From NCBI RefSeq assembly GCF_000689255.1, contig NZ_HG964446.1:2078951-2142950 (forward strand): 64,000 nt of DNA. The letters run 5' to 3'. A program made the position numbers and the translations under genes. Position 1 is the stretch's first letter, and each line of letters opens with the position of its first letter. The notes beneath the pieces were generated by a model. That model worked only from the letters and a program-made list of their open reading frames with translations. It ran no database searches and had not been told where the DNA came from. Origin of the DNA: Mycobacterium triplex. Lineage in GTDB: Bacteria; Actinomycetota; Actinomycetes; Mycobacteriales; Mycobacteriaceae. Below, piece after piece: positions 1 through 8,761 of this stretch.

Positions 1-200
1 GTCAGCAATGCCGCGTCCTTGCTCAACGCCAGGCCGCCGAGGAAGCCGAGCAGCGCGGCACCGCTGACGTTGACCGCCAGCGTGCCGACCGGAAACGGCC
101 GCGCTACCCGGCGGGTGACCCAGCGGTCCGCCAAAAAGCGGGCCACCGAACCGATGCCGCCGATCAGCGCGACACCCGTCCAGACCAAGAACGTCGTCAT
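1..200 (-). CDS. crcB: CrcB/Fluc fluoride channel, N-terminal part (cut by window edge)
   Basis: This is the first 66 residues of a CrcB/Fluc protein, a small membrane channel that exports fluoride, normally as a dual-topology dimer. The visible part carries the family motifs GGIGSVAR (residues 14-21) and GTLAVNVSG (39-47) and two hydrophobic segments. Its ATG at 200 overlaps the TGA of the second crcB gene by four bases (ATGA), so the two are translationally coupled. Paired crcB genes in actinobacteria usually encode the two halves of a heterodimer. The C-terminal half lies outside the window. Confidence 0.85.
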   Translation of the reverse strand, partial: MTTFLVWTGVALIGGIGSVARFLADRWVTRRVARPFPVGTLAVNVSGAALLGFLGGLALSKDAALL

Positions 201-595
201 GAGCGCACCCGGACCCGGCGCACTAGAACGGTCGCCAGATGCGCGGCCAGCAATCCCAGCACGATGCTGGTGACGGTGTAGGCCAGCGCCAGCAGCCAGT
301 GCCCGTGCTCGAGCATCTTCAGCGTCTCGACTTGCATGGTCGAAAAGGTCGTCAAGCCGCCGCATAATCCGGTGCCGAGCAGCGGCCGCCGGTAACTCGA
401 CAGCGGCAGGCGTTCCAGCAGGCGAGTGGTGAAATAGCCCACCAGGAACGCGCCCACGATGTTGACGGCGAACGTCGGCCACGGCCAGGTCGCCGGGTCG
501 GGTTGGGCGAGCGTGTTCAGCGCCGCGCGGGCGATCGAGCCCACCGCGCCGCCGGCGAAAACCGCGCCCAACTCGCGATAGTCGGGTCGTGCCAC
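197..595 (-). CDS. crcB: CrcB/Fluc fluoride channel, second subunit
   Basis: A 132-residue CrcB-family fluoride channel subunit with four predicted membrane helices. Visible motifs are GGAVGSIAR near residues 15-23, the conserved Asn in NIVGAF (45-50) and [11 protein letters not shown] (76-86), which matches the region that lines the fluoride pore and central sodium site in this family. I start it at a GTG (595) because AAAGGGA lies about nine bases upstream; a longer reading frame from 664 would nearly reach the divergent pgm start. It precedes and overlaps the other crcB gene. Any fluoride riboswitch would have to lie in the 80-bp gap to pgm, and I could not identify one. Confidence 0.85.
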   Translation of the reverse strand: MARPDYRELGAVFAGGAVGSIARAALNTLAQPDPATWPWPTFAVNIVGAFLVGYFTTRLLERLPLSSYRRPLLGTGLCGGLTTFSTMQVETLKMLEHGHWLLALAYTVTSIVLGLLAAHLATVLVRRVRVRS

Positions 596-675
596 CGCTT
601 GGTTCCCTTTCGTTTGCCAATGCGCTACGCAGCGTAGAGCGACGTGCGCGTCGGACACGGGCACAATCTGTAGAC

Positions 676-2307
676 ATGGCCAACCCGCGAGCCGGTCAGC
701 CGGCCCAGCCCGAAGATCTCGTCGATTTATCCCATCTGGTCACGGCGTACTACACCATCCAACCCGACCCGGACGACGTTGCGCAGCAGGTGGCCTTCGG
801 AACATCGGGCCACCGCGGCTCGGCCCTGGGCGGCGCGTTCAACGAAGCCCATATCTTGGCCATCACCCAGGCGATAGTCGAGTACCGGGCCGCGCACGGC
901 ACCACCGGCCCGCTGTTCATCGGCCGCGATACCCATGGGCTCTCCGAGCCGGCGTGGGTGTCGGCGCTCGAGGTGCTGGCGGCCAACGACGTGGTCGCGA
1001 TGATCGACTCGGCCGACCGCTACACGCCGACTCCGGCGGTCAGCCACGCCATTCTCAGCTACAACCGTGGCCGCACCGACGCCCTGGCCGACGGGATCGT
1101 CGTGACGCCGTCACACAACCCGCCACCCGACGGCGGCTTCAAGTACAACCCGCCCAACGGCGGTCCGGCGGACACCTACGCGACCAACGCAATCGCCAAG
1201 CGCGCCAACGAGATTCTGCGGGCCGGTGGCTCGGGGATCAAGCGGGTGCCGCTGGCCCGCGCGTTGCGGACCGCCCAGCGTCACGACTACATGGACGCCT
1301 ACGTCGCCGACCTGCCGAACGTGGTCGATGTCGACGCGATCCGCAAGGCGGCGGTCCGGATCGGCGCCGACCCGCTCGGCGGGGCCAGCGTGGACTACTG
1401 GGGCGCGATCGCCGAGCGCCACAACCTCGAACTGACCGTGGTCAACCCACTGGTCGACGCGACGTGGCGGTTCATGACACTCGACCACGACGGCAAGATC
1501 CGGATGGACTGCAGCTCGCCGAACGCGATGGCCTCGCTGATCGCCAACCGGGATCGGTACCAGATCGCCACCGGCAACGACGCCGACTCCGACCGCCATG
1601 GCATCGTCACTCCCGACGCGGGGCTGATGAACCCCAATCACTATCTGGCCGCGGCCATCGAGTACCTCTACACCCATCGGCCGTCCTGGCCGGCCGGCAT
1701 CGCCGTCGGCAAGACGGCGGTCAGCTCGTCGATCATCGACCGGGTGGTCGCCGGCATCGAACGCAAACTCGTCGAGGTGCCCGTCGGCTTCAAGTGGTTC
1801 GTCGACGGCCTGATCGGCGGCACCATCGGCTTCGGCGGTGAGGAGTCGGCCGGGGCGTCGTTCCTGCGGCGCGATGGATCGGTGTGGACCACCGACAAGG
1901 ACGGCATCACGCTGGCGCTGTTGGCTTCCGAGATCCTGGCCGTCACCGGATCCACGCCGTCGCAGCGGTATCGGGCGCTGGCCGACAAATACGGCACCCC
2001 GTTCTACGCCCGGGTCGACGAACCCGCCAACCGCGAGCAGAAAGCCCGGCTCGCCAAGCTTTCCGCCGACGAGGTGACCGCGACGGAGTTGGCGGGGGAG
2101 CCGATCACCGCGAAGCTGACCGCCGCGCCCGGAAATGGCGCCGCCCTGGGTGGACTGAAAGTGACGACGGCCAACGCCTGGTTTGCTGCACGGCCTTCCG
2201 GCACCGAAGACGTCTACAAGATCTACGCCGAATCCTTCAACGGCCCCGAGCATTTGGCCGAGGTGCAAGAAACTGCGCGCGAGGTAGTTAATAAAGTCAT
2301 TGGGTGA
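676..2307 (+). CDS. pgm: Phosphoglucomutase (alpha-D-glucose phosphate-specific)
   Basis: Interconverts glucose-1-phosphate and glucose-6-phosphate in the cytoplasm, feeding glycogen, trehalose and cell-wall sugar synthesis. It has 543 residues, the usual length. Family landmarks are FGTSGHRGS (about 41-49), the phosphoserine loop TPSHNPP with the catalytic Ser at about 146, the metal-binding [10 protein letters not shown] near 300, and the C-terminal phosphate-binding [11 protein letters not shown] near 507. The ATG at 676 is chosen because the family N-terminus begins close to it. It is divergent from the crcB pair, and its stop overlaps the GTG of the following transporter gene (GTGA). Confidence 0.95.
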   Translation: MANPRAGQPAQPEDLVDLSHLVTAYYTIQPDPDDVAQQVAFGTSGHRGSALGGAFNEAHILAITQAIVEYRAAHGTTGPLFIGRDTHGLSEPAWVSALEVLAANDVVAMIDSADRYTPTPAVSHAILSYNRGRTDALADGIVVTPSHNPPPDGGFKYNPPNGGPADTYATNAIAKRANEILRAGGSGIKRVPLARALRTAQRHDYMDAYVADLPNVVDVDAIRKAAVRIGADPLGGASVDYWGAIAERHNLELTVVNPLVDATWRFMTLDHDGKIRMDCSSPNAMASLIANRDRYQIATGNDADSDRHGIVTPDAGLMNPNHYLAAAIEYLYTHRPSWPAGIAVGKTAVSSSIIDRVVAGIERKLVEVPVGFKWFVDGLIGGTIGFGGEESAGASFLRRDGSVWTTDKDGITLALLASEILAVTGSTPSQRYRALADKYGTPFYARVDEPANREQKARLAKLSADEVTATELAGEPITAKLTAAPGNGAALGGLKVTTANAWFAARPSGTEDVYKIYAESFNGPEHLAEVQETAREVVNKVIG

Positions 2308-3557
2308 CCTTTACCCTCTGTCGTGCCCGCTCGGGGGGGCGCGGGTCTGGTTCGGCTCGTTTGCCGCGCGAAGTTTGGATTCTGAGCTGGGCGAATATCA
2401 TGATCGCGCTCGGCTACGGTGTCGTTTCACCCGCGCTACCCACATTTGCCCGAACCTTCGGGGTCAGCATCAAGGCGGTGACTTTCTTGGTCACCGTCTT
2501 TTCGTTGAGCCGGTTGTGTTTCGCACCGGTAAGCGGGTTACTGGCTCAGCGGTTGGGTGAGCGACGCATCTATATCGGCGGTTTGCTGATCGTGGCCCTG
2601 TCGACGGCCGCGTGCGCGTTTTCCCAGACTTATTGGCAACTGCTGCTTTTCCGCGTTCTCAGCGGGATCGGCTCGACAATGTTTTATGTCTCGGCGCTGG
2701 GACTGATGATCCACATCAGCCCGCCCGACGCGCGCGGGCGGATCGCGGGCCTGTTCACCACCTCGTTCATGATCGGCGCGGTCGGCGGGCCGGCGGTCGG
2801 CGGCCTGGCGGCGGGCTGGGGATTGACCGCGCCGTTTGTCGTGTACGGCGTCGCACTGCTGGGCGTGGCGGCGGTGCTGTTCTACAGCCTGCGGAATTCC
2901 GCGCTGGCCGCGCCGCCGCCGCCGACGCGATCGACGGTGACGATGCGAGAGGCGCTGCGGGTTCGCGCGTATCGGTCGGCGCTGCTGTCGAATTTCGCGA
3001 CGGGCTGGTCGGCGTTCGGGCTGCGCGTCGCGCTGGTCCCGCTGTTCGTCTCGGACGTAATGCACCGCAGCGTCGGCGTCATCGGCGTCGTGCTGGCCGC
3101 GTTCGCCGGCGGTAATGCGCTGGCGGTCGTCCCCAGCGGTTACCTGTCCGACCGGATGGGTCGGCGCATGTTGCTGATCGTCGGGTTGGCGATGTCCGGG
3201 GTGGTCACGGTCTGGCTGGGCTATGCGTCGTCGTTGACGCTGTTCGTGGTCGTGGCCACCGTGACCGGTGCGACGACGGGCATCTTCATGTCGCCGCTGC
3301 AGGCCGCCGTCGCCGACATCCTGGGCAGCGAGGCTCGCGCGGGCCTTCCGGTGGCGGCGATCCAGATGGTGACGGATCTGGGCGCCATCGTCGGCTCCAT
3401 GGCGGTCGGCTGGGTGGCCGAGCGGCTGACCTACGGGTGGGGCTTCACGATCAGCGGGATTGTGCTGCTGATCGCGGCCGTCGGCTGGGTGGTGGCGCCG
3501 GAAACCCGGCCGGTGCTGGAGCTCTGTCCGACCGAGGCGGAGCTTGACGCGGCCTGA
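2304..3557 (+). CDS. Major facilitator superfamily transporter
   Basis: A 417-residue polytopic protein with about twelve hydrophobic segments and two copies of the MFS loop signature, GLLAQRLGERR after helix 2 and GYLSDRMGRR near residues 280-289 after helix 8. It is probably a proton-coupled drug or metabolite exporter; the substrate cannot be told from sequence. The GTG start overlaps the pgm stop by four bases, which indicates translational coupling. The first ~25 residues are polar, and helix 1 starts around WILSWANIMIALGYG. Confidence 0.85.
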   Translation: MTFTLCRARSGGRGSGSARLPREVWILSWANIMIALGYGVVSPALPTFARTFGVSIKAVTFLVTVFSLSRLCFAPVSGLLAQRLGERRIYIGGLLIVALSTAACAFSQTYWQLLLFRVLSGIGSTMFYVSALGLMIHISPPDARGRIAGLFTTSFMIGAVGGPAVGGLAAGWGLTAPFVVYGVALLGVAAVLFYSLRNSALAAPPPPTRSTVTMREALRVRAYRSALLSNFATGWSAFGLRVALVPLFVSDVMHRSVGVIGVVLAAFAGGNALAVVPSGYLSDRMGRRMLLIVGLAMSGVVTVWLGYASSLTLFVVVATVTGATTGIFMSPLQAAVADILGSEARAGLPVAAIQMVTDLGAIVGSMAVGWVAERLTYGWGFTISGIVLLIAAVGWVVAPETRPVLELCPTEAELDAA

Positions 3558-3613
3558 CCAGCAGTTTTGAAGGAGGGTTGCCGGTGGTGTAGCTTCGATT
3601 GGCACAACTTCTT

Positions 3614-3686
3614 GGGGCTATGGCGCAGTTGGTAGCGCACCACACTGGCAGTGTGGGGGTCAGGGGTTCGAATCCCCTTAGCTCCA
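3614..3686 (+). tRNA. tRNA-Ala (anticodon GGC)
   Basis: A 73-base cloverleaf can be folded by eye. The acceptor stem GGGGCTA pairs with TAGCTCC, with discriminator A at 3686. The D arm is GCGC/GCGC, and the anticodon stem is CCACA/TGTGG with loop CTGGCAG, so the anticodon GGC is at 3647-3649. The T arm is AGGGG-TTCGAAT-CCCCT. CCA is not encoded. It lies just upstream of a toxin-antitoxin pair, and tRNA genes are common integration points for mobile DNA. Confidence 0.97.
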
Positions 3687-3929
3687 CCCATCGATAATCG
3701 CCCGTGACCGCGTCTCATCCGTGATTCCTGCCTTAGCTGCCCGCGTCGTCTCGGTCGTTTTGACGACGACGACCGGTGTCACACCACATTCGAAAACGAC
3801 GAGCGTTAGGGGAGCCCCGCGCGATCGAACTCCAGTTGGAGTCGAGGCCGACGGCGGTATCGATCGCGGAGGTCGGCGATCAACTCGTTGACCCCGGTGT
3901 CCTGATCCGACCCAGCTGCGAGCTTGCAC

Positions 3930-4130
3930 ATGACGTTGCGCCCCAGTGAGCAGCAGGCAGAAGCGCTGCGCCGGCAGGCCGCCGCCGAAGGCCGGTCGAT
4001 GCAGGCCGTTGCGCTGTCTGCCATCGACGAGTACATCGCCCGGCGGGCGCACAAGGCCAAGGTCGCTGCGGCGCTGCAGCGCGTCGTCCGCGAGGAGGCC
4101 AGGGTTTTGGAGCGCCTCAAGGACGCGTGA
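3930..4130 (+). CDS. Ribbon-helix-helix antitoxin of a Doc-type toxin-antitoxin pair
   Basis: A 66-residue protein. The N-terminus MTLRPSEQQAEALRRQAAAE followed by GRSMQAVALSAIDEYI has the beta-strand/helix/helix pattern of ribbon-helix-helix DNA-binding antitoxins; the C-terminal half is charged and helical, as expected of the toxin-binding tail. The ATG at 3930 is preferred over an in-frame TTG two codons upstream. The stop overlaps the GTG of the downstream Doc-like gene by four bases (GTGA). By family rule it should neutralise the toxin and autoregulate the pair. Confidence 0.8.
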   Translation: MTLRPSEQQAEALRRQAAAEGRSMQAVALSAIDEYIARRAHKAKVAAALQRVVREEARVLERLKDA

Positions 4131-4510
4131 CTGACTACCTCGATCTCGAAGATCTGCTGGAAATTGCCGCCGAGGCCGTTGGAAAGGACGTCGTGGTCAG
4201 CGACTACGGCTTGCTTGAATCGGCGCAGGCGCGGCCTCGCGCCACGGTGTTTGGCCGGGACACCTATCCGGATCTCCACTTGAAGGCCGCCGCGCTGTTG
4301 CACTCCCTGGCTCGGAATCACGCGTTGGTCGACGGCGACAAGCGACTCGCGTGGACAGCGTGCCGGACGTTCCTGGCGATCAACGCACAGTGGATCAGCG
4401 CGCCGGAGGACGAGCGCTTCGACTTCGTGATCGGGGTGGCGACCGGTGCAATGCCCGATCTCGACGAGATCGCAGCAGAACTGCGTGGCTGGAGCCACCA
4501 GGAGGGCTGA
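4127..4510 (+). CDS. doc: Doc-family (Fic fold) toxin
   Basis: A 127-residue protein of Doc length. It carries the Fic/Doc active-site signature as HALVDGDKR (residues 65-73), matching HxFx(D/N)(A/G)(N/D)KR with the catalytic His and the phosphate-anchoring Lys-Arg. Doc toxins phosphorylate elongation factor Tu and stop translation; that activity is inferred from family. Loop residues L67 and V68 differ from the usual aromatic. The gene is coupled to the upstream antitoxin gene and closes the island beside tRNA-Ala. Confidence 0.85.
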   Translation: MTDYLDLEDLLEIAAEAVGKDVVVSDYGLLESAQARPRATVFGRDTYPDLHLKAAALLHSLARNHALVDGDKRLAWTACRTFLAINAQWISAPEDERFDFVIGVATGAMPDLDEIAAELRGWSHQEG

Positions 4511-4552
4511 GCTGCCGGACGGGAGTCCACTGTAACGAGCCCGTCGGCGGCG

Positions 4553-5806
4553 CTAGACCATCCGTGGTACGCCGAATCCCGGGACGCTTCCTATCACGAT
4601 CAACGCGAGTGTGATGACGAGATAAATGAACGCTCGCAACGATTTTGGCGTGGGCTCCTGCTCGATCTCTGGTCTGCGCGCCGCGAAGAGGATGAATACC
4701 ACCCCCACATCGAACGCGACGGTCGTCAGCCAGCGGGTCCAGTCGTAGCCGGTGAGGAAGATCGGCACGAACAACAGCAGCCCCCCGACAGGCCACGCCA
4801 TGCGGCCCTGCACCGCCTCGCCGAACGCACGCAACGGCACGCCCGAAATCTCACTGACCCCCCACATCGTGGCGACGACCCCAACGGCGCCGAACGCCAG
4901 GGAGGCGGTCAGGCCGACTGCGCCGACATGGCCGACACTGCGGATGGCATCGGCGATCCCGTTGTCGTAGATCGGCATCACGTTGCGGCACACCCAGTCG
5001 TGGTAGTCGGTTCGCGGTGGCGGTCGTCCGTCGATCACGTACCGCACCAACGTCGGCGGTGAGGTGACCGTGCCGAACACGTTGGGCATCGAGTGATGCG
5101 GAACCTCCGAACACAGTTGGGAAGCGATGCCGTGCCGACCGAACGCCGCCACGGCAGCAGCGGTGAGCGCGCCCGGCGCCGCCGCCAACAACGCACCCAC
5201 ACCCTGGCGGGCTCCCAGCGCACCGCCCAGGACGACGACGGCCAGCACGGCCCCCAACGCGAACAGCAGCCCGACCCCCTCGTGCACCAGTGTCAGCGCC
5301 GCGGTCGCCACGCCGTAGGCCAGGCACCAGGTGAGCGCGGTGGCGCGGGAACGGGTGAACACCAACGCCGAGGCGAACAGCGCCAGCACCGCCCCGCCGA
5401 ACAGATCCGGCCGGGCGGAAAAGGCCGCGAACGGGACACCGAAGGGCAGCACCGGAATCAGCATGGCCAGCATCAAGCTGCGCTCGGACCGCCAGCGCCC
5501 GAACAACACCACGGCCCCGACCGTTGCCAGGCCGCCCAGATAAACCGCCGTGGACAACCAGCGCAGACCCAGGCTGACCGCGAAGTAATGCCGGGGGAAC
5601 AAGCCCACCAATTCGCCGGCAAGACCGCGACGGACGAAACCATGCGCATAGGTGGCCGTGTAGTACGACATCCAATACACGTCGAGCTGAACGACATCGA
5701 TCGCGAACCACAGCACGAGTGCCGACCAGGTGGCGATCGCGACGCCGAGCCCGATGTACACACGTTGGCGCACAAGGTCATTCGCGCGCAGGCCCGGGCT
5801 TACCAT
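4553..5806 (-). CDS. Polytopic membrane protein of the PapA operon
   Basis: A 417-residue protein with roughly ten hydrophobic helices separated by short loops and a larger polar loop around residues 215-290 (SEVPHHSMPNVFGTV..., with RTDYHDWVCRN). I do not recognise a named family. The architecture resembles GT-C-like or lipid-handling membrane proteins, but no catalytic motif is certain. Its ATG shares one base with the TGA of the upstream acyltransferase gene (TGATG), making it the third gene of a coupled operon, so a role in moving or finishing the lipid product is a reasonable inference. Confidence 0.7.
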   Translation of the reverse strand: MVSPGLRANDLVRQRVYIGLGVAIATWSALVLWFAIDVVQLDVYWMSYYTATYAHGFVRRGLAGELVGLFPRHYFAVSLGLRWLSTAVYLGGLATVGAVVLFGRWRSERSLMLAMLIPVLPFGVPFAAFSARPDLFGGAVLALFASALVFTRSRATALTWCLAYGVATAALTLVHEGVGLLFALGAVLAVVVLGGALGARQGVGALLAAAPGALTAAAVAAFGRHGIASQLCSEVPHHSMPNVFGTVTSPPTLVRYVIDGRPPPRTDYHDWVCRNVMPIYDNGIADAIRSVGHVGAVGLTASLAFGAVGVVATMWGVSEISGVPLRAFGEAVQGRMAWPVGGLLLFVPIFLTGYDWTRWLTTVAFDVGVVFILFAARRPEIEQEPTPKSLRAFIYLVITLALIVIGSVPGFGVPRMV

Positions 5807-7155
5807 CAGCCCCCGCTGTCATAGACGGTGGTGGCACGCAGGCCGACGTCGGCCAGCGCGCTACACGCGAGCTCGCGCGCGGTCGCCCCGGTGTTGTCGG
5901 CACCACATTGATAGGCGGCGACGCAAAGAAACCGGCTGCCGTTGATTGTCCCTGTGGCACAGAATAATTGGCCGTGCATCTGTTCGATACGGCGGCGGGT
6001 CATTCCTTGCTCGACCAGCCGCACCGACACCTCGGCAGCATCGCCGCCGTCGATGCGTCCGAGGGCGGCATCGAAACTACCCAGGTTGGAACAGCCCACC
6101 GGCAGTTGGTCGGTCGACATGGCAATGCCTTCGGCCCACCGGACCAGCCATCGGGGCGTGAACGGGACGAGCGGCAATCCGGCCAGCATTTCGTTGGGCT
6201 GGTGTTTTAGTGACGTCAGCATGTTCTTGACGTCCGCGCGTACACCGCTCAGGTCGCTGACTGGCGCCCGGCCATCGACGGTAAGTGTGATCGAGGTCAG
6301 CGCGTTGGCGCGGTCGTCGCAGGCGGTGTCGCGGTCGCTGACCGGAAGCACGACCGTCACGGCGTTCCCGTCCGGTGCTACCCTGCCCATCCGCTGCGCC
6401 AGGCGGGCCATGAAAGCAACGAAAAGTGTGTTGCTGCTTCCATTTATGCTGCGCGCACGTGCATCCCATGCCGCAGCGTCGGTGTGCAGCGTCACTGCCG
6501 GGGCTGCGGTCCGGTGATCGTCGATCCGTTCGGGCGCCACGCGGCGCGGTGCTTCGGGCGCAACCCGCGGACCGGATGAGGCCTTGAGCAAGATCAGCAA
6601 AGTCGTGATCATCGCGCGAATCACCGCGGGTAGGGCGACGATGGCAGCTGCCAGATCTTCGGCCACCGCTCGCCATAGGGTGCGCGAGTTCGGTTGTGGG
6701 TAGCCCAGATTGCGTCGTACCCCGGTCACCGCTTCGGTGATGGCCGCAGCCAACGCAAGTCCATCGACAACGCAGTGTGACGAAACCAGCGTGACCGCGG
6801 TGCCGCCGTCGTCAAACGGCAGCACCGCCAGGTGAAATGTGGGTCCGTGCTCAGGGTCGACGGGCACTCGTGCGCGTCGTTCGATCCACATGCCGACCTG
6901 CGACCGCGGCTGTTGGGGCTCCAGCACAAGATCGGGCGCGTTTGCGCCGAGCACCCAGCGATGACGCCCGAATGGCAACGGCGAGCGCTCGATCCGGCGT
7001 CCAAGCAGGCCACCGCCGAGCCGGTCTTGGACCCTGCGCAATTCGTCGATGTCGACGTCGCGGTCGTACACCCACGTGCATTGCACCGCGCTGCCCTGGC
7101 CGGTGGCCCGCAACCGTAAGAAGGCCGCTTGGTCCAACAGTGCCAGCCTCGTCAT
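5806..7155 (-). CDS. PapA/condensation-fold acyltransferase (second)
   Basis: A 449-residue CoA-dependent-acyltransferase-fold protein. The active-site motif HxxxDG is present as HCVVDG (H127, D131, G132). It is more divergent from classical PapA proteins than its upstream neighbour and starts like WS/DGAT or condensation-domain proteins (MTRLALLDQAAFLRLRATGQ). It probably transfers an acyl chain to an alcohol or sugar hydroxyl during surface-lipid assembly. Its ATG overlaps the TGA of the preceding PapA-like gene by four bases, and it is joined to the membrane-protein gene downstream. Confidence 0.75.
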   Translation of the reverse strand: MTRLALLDQAAFLRLRATGQGSAVQCTWVYDRDVDIDELRRVQDRLGGGLLGRRIERSPLPFGRHRWVLGANAPDLVLEPQQPRSQVGMWIERRARVPVDPEHGPTFHLAVLPFDDGGTAVTLVSSHCVVDGLALAAAITEAVTGVRRNLGYPQPNSRTLWRAVAEDLAAAIVALPAVIRAMITTLLILLKASSGPRVAPEAPRRVAPERIDDHRTAAPAVTLHTDAAAWDARARSINGSSNTLFVAFMARLAQRMGRVAPDGNAVTVVLPVSDRDTACDDRANALTSITLTVDGRAPVSDLSGVRADVKNMLTSLKHQPNEMLAGLPLVPFTPRWLVRWAEGIAMSTDQLPVGCSNLGSFDAALGRIDGGDAAEVSVRLVEQGMTRRRIEQMHGQLFCATGTINGSRFLCVAAYQCGADNTGATARELACSALADVGLRATTVYDSGG

Positions 7156-8528
7156 ACGCCGTCGGAGACCCGGGTGAACTCGGCGCGAATCGTCTCGACA
7201 TAACGTCGCACCGACTTACGGGCGATCCTGGTGCCGGGGTAGGCGACCACCAATTGCGTCTTGTCGCGCATGCGATTGACCCACATGCACACCGTCTCCG
7301 AAAGTCGGTTGTCACCCCAGATGCCGGCACGCAGACCGCCGAAATCGTCGCCGAACGGCAGCTTCCGGATATCGATGTAGGACAGCATCGGGACGGGCCG
7401 GTCCGGAACCTCGAGGTCACCCGACGATGCGTCCAGCGTCTCGAGCAGATGGTAGAACGGCACCGCGCCGAGCGTGGTGTTCGCGTCGAAGGACGCCTGG
7501 GCGGCCTTGACGACCTCGTCGAATGACGCGCCGGCAGTGGGGATCGACAACGGGACGAAGCTGGCCAGCCAGCCGACCGTGAGTGCGTGGTCGGGATTTC
7601 GCCGGTTGTCGAACGGTGTGAGCCCGAAATACGTTGCGGCGCCGGTCAACCGATGATCGGCCAGGGCGGCGCAGGCGAACACGCCGCCACTGAACCGTGC
7701 GCCCACCGCGCGGCACGCCGCTTCGAAACGTCGGCCCTGATCCTCGTCGATCAAATCGAACACGTCGATGGCCCCCGGCGTATCCGGCGTCGCCTCGCCC
7801 AATTCGAGTGAGAACTGCGGCAATACACCGTCGTTCGCCGCCAGAAAGGCGCGCCACGACCGGATCTCGGGCGATTCGTCGTTCAGACTCGCGGTGTAGG
7901 CACGCTGATTCACGCTGTACTCGCGATGGCTGGCCGCAGGTATCAGTGTCGGTTCGTCATTGTCCAGCGTGGCGAAGTACGTCGTCTGGATGTCGAGGAA
8001 GATCACCCCGGCCGACATTCCATCGGCACGCAAATGATCGATGGCGATCAAAACGGTGAACCGGTCTTCGCTCTGAACTATGCCGAAGGTAAAGCAATCC
8101 CAGCGCAGCGGATCCGGGGTATCCAGCAGCAGTTTGCGGATCTGGTGCGGCTCCATCAGGCCGAGATCCTTTGGCGCCAAAGTGATCACGTCCGGGTCCG
8201 CGATCACGTAACGGTGGATCTCGTCGTCGTCGCAGAACGCAAACCGGTCGTGGTAGGTGTCATGTCGCCGGACGTGGCTGTTCACCGCGTGCGTCATGGC
8301 CTCGATATCGCACGTGCCCTCGATCTCCCAGGCTCCGATGCACAGCCGTGGGATATCGCGACCGAGGCCGACTTGGCGCCGGTAATACCGAAGATGTTGA
8401 GACTGTTGGTAACTCACCGGTGCCGGGTGGGCCTGCGCTTCGGCGGCGCACGCATACGTAGCCGCGGTCGGACACCAGGAAACGACGGTGCCATCGGCTG
8501 TCCAGTCGTCTACGGTACCCAAGAACAT
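7152..8528 (-). CDS. PapA2/PapA3-like polyketide-associated acyltransferase
   Basis: A 458-residue protein that resembles PapA2/PapA3 of sulfolipid and acyltrehalose synthesis along its length: YQQSQHLRYYR (40-50), RRHDTYHDRF (88-97), IADP (109-112), PLRWDCFTFGI (140-150) and RFSGGVFACAALA. The catalytic motif is HLRADG (H165, D169, G170). PapA enzymes esterify trehalose or diols with fatty or polyketide acyl groups. It is first gene of a three-gene overlapping operon, and GAAGGGTGGGGG lies just before the ATG. No polyketide synthase or MmpL gene is adjacent in this window, which is unusual for the family. Confidence 0.85.
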   Translation of the reverse strand: MFLGTVDDWTADGTVVSWCPTAATYACAAEAQAHPAPVSYQQSQHLRYYRRQVGLGRDIPRLCIGAWEIEGTCDIEAMTHAVNSHVRRHDTYHDRFAFCDDDEIHRYVIADPDVITLAPKDLGLMEPHQIRKLLLDTPDPLRWDCFTFGIVQSEDRFTVLIAIDHLRADGMSAGVIFLDIQTTYFATLDNDEPTLIPAASHREYSVNQRAYTASLNDESPEIRSWRAFLAANDGVLPQFSLELGEATPDTPGAIDVFDLIDEDQGRRFEAACRAVGARFSGGVFACAALADHRLTGAATYFGLTPFDNRRNPDHALTVGWLASFVPLSIPTAGASFDEVVKAAQASFDANTTLGAVPFYHLLETLDASSGDLEVPDRPVPMLSYIDIRKLPFGDDFGGLRAGIWGDNRLSETVCMWVNRMRDKTQLVVAYPGTRIARKSVRRYVETIRAEFTRVSDGV

Positions 8529-8761
8529 GCCCCCACCCTTCGTTCGTCAGCCAACGACGCCACCCCGAGCCCCAGATGACCTTAACGTGATCGCGTATGT
8601 ATTGCTGATCGGCGGGGAACATCGCGTGAACGCCTACCGAGCCGACGCAGCGCCCTATTCGCCTGTCGATTTCCCAATCGGGTTATTTGCACTGGAAACG
8701 CCCGGGCCGCTCCAAGTGCTTGGACGCATGTCGAACAAGGGTGTCGACGAAAAATGCCCCG

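Noticed and set aside
596..675. Fluoride riboswitch before the crcB pair
   Set aside because: The 80-bp gap shows none of the conserved riboswitch segments I could recognise.
3678..4052. Minus-strand frame of 124 codons overlapping the antitoxin
   Set aside because: No ribosome-binding site or family features; it opposes the toxin-antitoxin genes and includes tRNA-proximal sequence.
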